7,510 bases of DNA, from positions 1 through 7,510 of the forward strand of contig JAIUYC010000159.1 of NCBI GenBank assembly GCA_020216575.1. Direction: 5' to 3'. Each line of letters starts with the position of its first letter. Within the stretch, counting starts at the first letter, position 1. This document shows, in pieces, positions 5,656 to 7,510 of this stretch. This stretch comes from Coleofasciculus sp. S288. GTDB taxonomy: Bacteria; Cyanobacteriota; Cyanobacteriia; Cyanobacteriales; Coleofasciculaceae. The position numbers and the translations under genes are program-made. Below the pieces are notes generated by a model. That model was not told where the DNA came from. It was given only the letters and a program-made list of their open reading frames with translations, and made no database searches.

Positions 5656-6897
5656 ATGCATAAACGAGCGTTCTGGGTTGGACTTTTAGTAATCTTCCAA
5701 ATCATTCTTTTGTCGGCTTGGTGGACACCACCAGCCTTAGCGTTTACAGACGAGCAAAAGCTGTTCTCGCAAGCTTGGCGAATTGTTTCTCAATCCTACA
5801 TAGACGACTCCTTTAACCATCAGAACTGGTGGAAGCTGCGGGAGAAAGTTTTAAAGCAGGGGCTGGACAATCGTGAGGAAACCTATTCCGCGATTCAAAA
5901 AATGCTAGAAAGCCTGGACGACCCCTTCACGCGATTTTTAAGACCCAACCAATATCGGAGTTTGCAGGTCAATACGTCTGGCGAACTGTCAGGGGTGGGG
6001 TTGCAAATTGCTCTCGATCCCGAAACGGGAGAGTTGGAGGTGGTGGCTCCAATTGCGGGTTCACCAGCAGAGCAAGCGAGCATTCAACCGCGCGATCGCA
6101 TCCTGGAAATTGATGGTACCCTGACATCAAGACTGACTCTCGACGAAGCGGCAGCTCGGATGCGCGGACCGATTGGCACAGCCGTAACCCTGAAGATTCA
6201 AGGGAAAAATGGGGAACCAAGGTCGATTGAGCTAGTCCGCGATCGCATTTCGCTCAACCCAGTCTATGCCTTATTGGACTCCCAAACCAGTAGCATACCG
6301 ATTGGTTACATCCGCCTAACGCAATTCAGTGCCAACGCCCCGACAGAAGTGACAGACGCGATTGACCGACTAGAGGAACAGGGCGCACGAGCTTACATTC
6401 TCGACCTGCGAAATAATCCTGGAGGGCTGTTGCAGGCAGGCATTGAAATTGCCCGCCTTTGGTTAGATCAAGGCACAATTGTCTATACCGTCAACCGTCA
6501 AGGAATGCTCGGCAGCTTTGAAGCGGATGGGTCTGCCTTGACAGAAGACCCCTTAGTTGTTTTAGTCAACCAAGGAACCGCCAGCGCCAGTGAAATTCTC
6601 GCTGGAGCCTTACAGGATAACCGCAGAGCTAAGATAGTGGGAGAAAAAACCTTTGGTAAAGGCTTAATTCAGTCTTTATTTGACCTACCGGATGGGTCGG
6701 GATTAGCCGTTACCGTTGCTAAGTACGAAACGCCAAACCACCGAGATATTCACAAGTTGGGGATTAAACCCGACTTGGAAGTGCCTTTAGAATCAATTAC
6801 TCTTACCCAGGTGGGAACGGCACAAGATGGGCAATATCAGGCAGCAGTGACGCTATTAACGAGCAATTCTGTATTGGCTGCTGCCATGAGGAGTTAG
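5656..6897 (+). CDS. ctpA: carboxyl-terminal processing protease CtpA (D1 maturation)
   Basis: This is a 413-residue S41A-family serine protease. CtpA removes the C-terminal extension of the precursor of photosystem II protein D1 on the lumenal side, which is needed for assembly of the manganese cluster. Residues 1-29 are a signal peptide: basic start (HKR), hydrophobic core at 5-23 and a cleavage site after ALA. A PDZ domain spans about 112-190, starting at the GVGLQ loop. The catalytic Ser-Lys dyad is S310 (GTASASEI) and K335 (TFGKG), 25 residues apart as in the family; Q339 follows. LDLRNNPGG (249-257) and AKYETPNHRDIHKLGI (355-370) are characteristic of CtpA rather than the CtpB/CtpC paralogs, and divergence from petB supports this. 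The start is ATG at 5656, which gives a complete signal peptide but only a weak ribosome site. The 3' end is 30 bp from an insertion element, and the C-terminus appears complete. Confidence 0.96.
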   Translation: MHKRAFWVGLLVIFQIILLSAWWTPPALAFTDEQKLFSQAWRIVSQSYIDDSFNHQNWWKLREKVLKQGLDNREETYSAIQKMLESLDDPFTRFLRPNQYRSLQVNTSGELSGVGLQIALDPETGELEVVAPIAGSPAEQASIQPRDRILEIDGTLTSRLTLDEAAARMRGPIGTAVTLKIQGKNGEPRSIELVRDRISLNPVYALLDSQTSSIPIGYIRLTQFSANAPTEVTDAIDRLEEQGARAYILDLRNNPGGLLQAGIEIARLWLDQGTIVYTVNRQGMLGSFEADGSALTEDPLVVLVNQGTASASEILAGALQDNRRAKIVGEKTFGKGLIQSLFDLPDGSGLAVTVAKYETPNHRDIHKLGIKPDLEVPLESITLTQVGTAQDGQYQAAVTLLTSNSVLAAAMRS

Positions 6898-6934
6898 TTT
6901 CAGAAATCGGAAGCAATTGTTTAAATATTGACAC

Positions 6935-6957
6935 TCTCCTGTCTGAAGACGAGGAGA
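6935..6957 (-). repeat. IS right-end subterminal hairpin
   Basis: On the minus strand TCTCCT-C-GTCT pairs with AGAC-AGGAGA around a 2-nt TC loop: ten base pairs with a single bulged C. A short imperfect palindrome with an unpaired base near the tip is the structure recognised by the TnpA HUH transposase in IS200/IS605 elements. The same region normally forms the 3' part of the TnpB guide RNA (omega RNA/reRNA). Confidence 0.75.
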
Positions 6958-6960
6958 TTC

Positions 6961-7510
6961 TCAGTTCTTTCCCTTGCGGGTTTTCCCAGACGACTTACCT
7001 GACAGGCTTTCACCAACCAAGCAGAGGTTGAGCTGTCCCTGAGCGTAGATTTCCGTTTGCCCAACGGTGTTTTCTAATATCTCAATCGCTCTCATTAAAA
7101 TGTTAATTGCCGCATTTTCGTCCCTGTCCAAAACCGTCTTGCAACTAGGGCAAGAATGAATTCTAACGGATAGGGACTTCTTGACTATTTCCCCACAATG
7201 CGAACAGTTTTGACTTGTGTAGTGGGGAGATACAGCAACAACGACTTTCCCAAATATTTTGGCAAAATATTCAAGCCATTCGCGGAACAATGACCAACTA
7301 GCATCCGATATTGATTTCGCTAGTTTGTGGTTTTTGACCATATTCCGCACCTGTAGATTTTCGTAGGCTACCAAATCGTTTGATTGGATTACGTTTCTTG
7401 CCGACTTGATGACAAAATCTTTCCGTTGCCGACTTATATCAAGGTGCTTACGAGCGACTTGAATCCTTGCCTTATGAAAGCGACCAGATTGTTTTCCCTT
7501 GGTCTTAGAC
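6961..7510 (-). CDS. tnpB: TnpB RNA-guided nuclease, C-terminal half (cut by window edge)
   Basis: The frame runs open to the right edge, so this is the last 182 residues of a protein usually about 400 long. The usual annotated start here (TTG at 7374) is internal: upstream codons read a family-like stretch, GRFHKARIQVARKHLDISRQ, then RKDFVIKSARN. Counting from 7374, the RuvC-II glutamate is in AYENL (residue 5), followed by NHKLAKSISDASW. The zinc ribbon has C57 and C60 (CSHC) and C75 and C78 (CPSC). The RuvC-III motif is DRDENAAINI (83-92). The basic tail GKSSGKTRKGKN is normal for cyanobacterial members. TnpB cuts DNA next to a target-adjacent motif using an RNA made from the right end of the element. 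All visible catalytic residues are intact and there is no internal stop, so it could be active. The N-terminal half cannot be judged. Confidence 0.93.
   Translation of the reverse strand, partial: SKTKGKQSGRFHKARIQVARKHLDISRQRKDFVIKSARNVIQSNDLVAYENLQVRNMVKNHKLAKSISDASWSLFREWLEYFAKIFGKVVVAVSPHYTSQNCSHCGEIVKKSLSVRIHSCPSCKTVLDRDENAAINILMRAIEILENTVGQTEIYAQGQLNLCLVGESLSGKSSGKTRKGKN

Larger units (their letters stand above)
219..6246. repeat. dispersed HIP1 octamers (GCGATCGC)
   Basis: Eight exact copies begin at 219, 618, 942, 1154, 3392, 4441, 6092 and 6239. Near-matches such as GCGATCGG also occur at about 845 and 2273. Four of the eight lie in the zinc-ribbon and glycosyltransferase genes and two in ctpA; none is in petB, petD or the visible part of tnpB. 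HIP1 is the highly over-represented palindrome of many cyanobacterial genomes, linked to DNA methylation and mismatch correction. Confidence 0.97.
6928..7510 (-). mobile_element. right part of an IS200/IS605-family element (partial)
   Basis: A TnpB gene is followed 3 bp after its stop by the subterminal hairpin typical of this family and then by GTGTCAA on the minus strand, which probably marks the element tip near 6928. The left end, any tnpA, and the target motif lie beyond the right edge of the window, so it is unknown whether the element is autonomous. Confidence 0.8.

Noticed and set aside
5895..6220. Minus-strand ORFs opposite ctpA
   Set aside because: They are antisense shadows of the PDZ region of ctpA and show no domain or ribosome site.
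6898..6930. ctpA truncated by the insertion element
   Set aside because: The CtpA reading frame ends at its own stop 30 bp before the element and all catalytic blocks and the expected C-terminal region are present.

Overview
The window comes from a cyanobacterium. It carries petB and petD (cytochrome b6f) and ctpA (maturation of the photosystem II D1 protein), and the palindrome GCGATCGC (HIP1, a cyanobacterial hallmark) occurs eight times in 7.5 kb, where about 0.1 would be expected by chance. The genus cannot be read from the sequence; abundant HIP1, heptamer-type tandem repeats and an IS200/IS605-type TnpB are common in larger filamentous or colonial cyanobacterial genomes.

Layout, left to right. 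Positions 2-3174 hold four minus-strand genes that are probably transcribed from right to left: an RsbW-like ATP-binding anti-sigma regulator, a GDP-mannose 4,6-dehydratase-like enzyme, a GT4 glycosyltransferase, and a small two-helix membrane protein with a zinc ribbon. The gaps are 71, 33 and 42 bp, and two of the gaps contain hairpins. The dehydratase would supply a deoxysugar nucleotide and the glycosyltransferase would use such a donor, so this looks like a small surface-polysaccharide module. Positions 3175-3800 are non-coding and rich in inverted repeats, ending in a strong terminator for petD. Positions 3801-5125 hold the petB-petD operon on the minus strand, with three small hairpins in the intercistronic spacer and an unusual petD translation-initiation region. 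Positions 5126-5655 form the divergent spacer between petB and ctpA, with several hairpins and one doubtful small ORF. Positions 5656-6897 hold ctpA on the plus strand. From about 6928 to the right edge lies the right end of an IS200/IS605-family element with the C-terminal half of TnpB; its left part is outside the window.

Functionally the window joins a photosynthesis locus (cytochrome b6 and subunit IV, with the lumenal protease that matures D1) to a cell-surface sugar cluster led by a putative regulator. No CRISPR array, tRNA, rRNA or clear new defence system is visible. The points most worth a second look are the structured non-coding stretches (3571-3623, 4394-4439, 5213-5388), the minimal ATG-TAA frame in front of petD, the altered cofactor loop of the Gmd-like protein, and the TnpB right end next to ctpA with a readable candidate guide.
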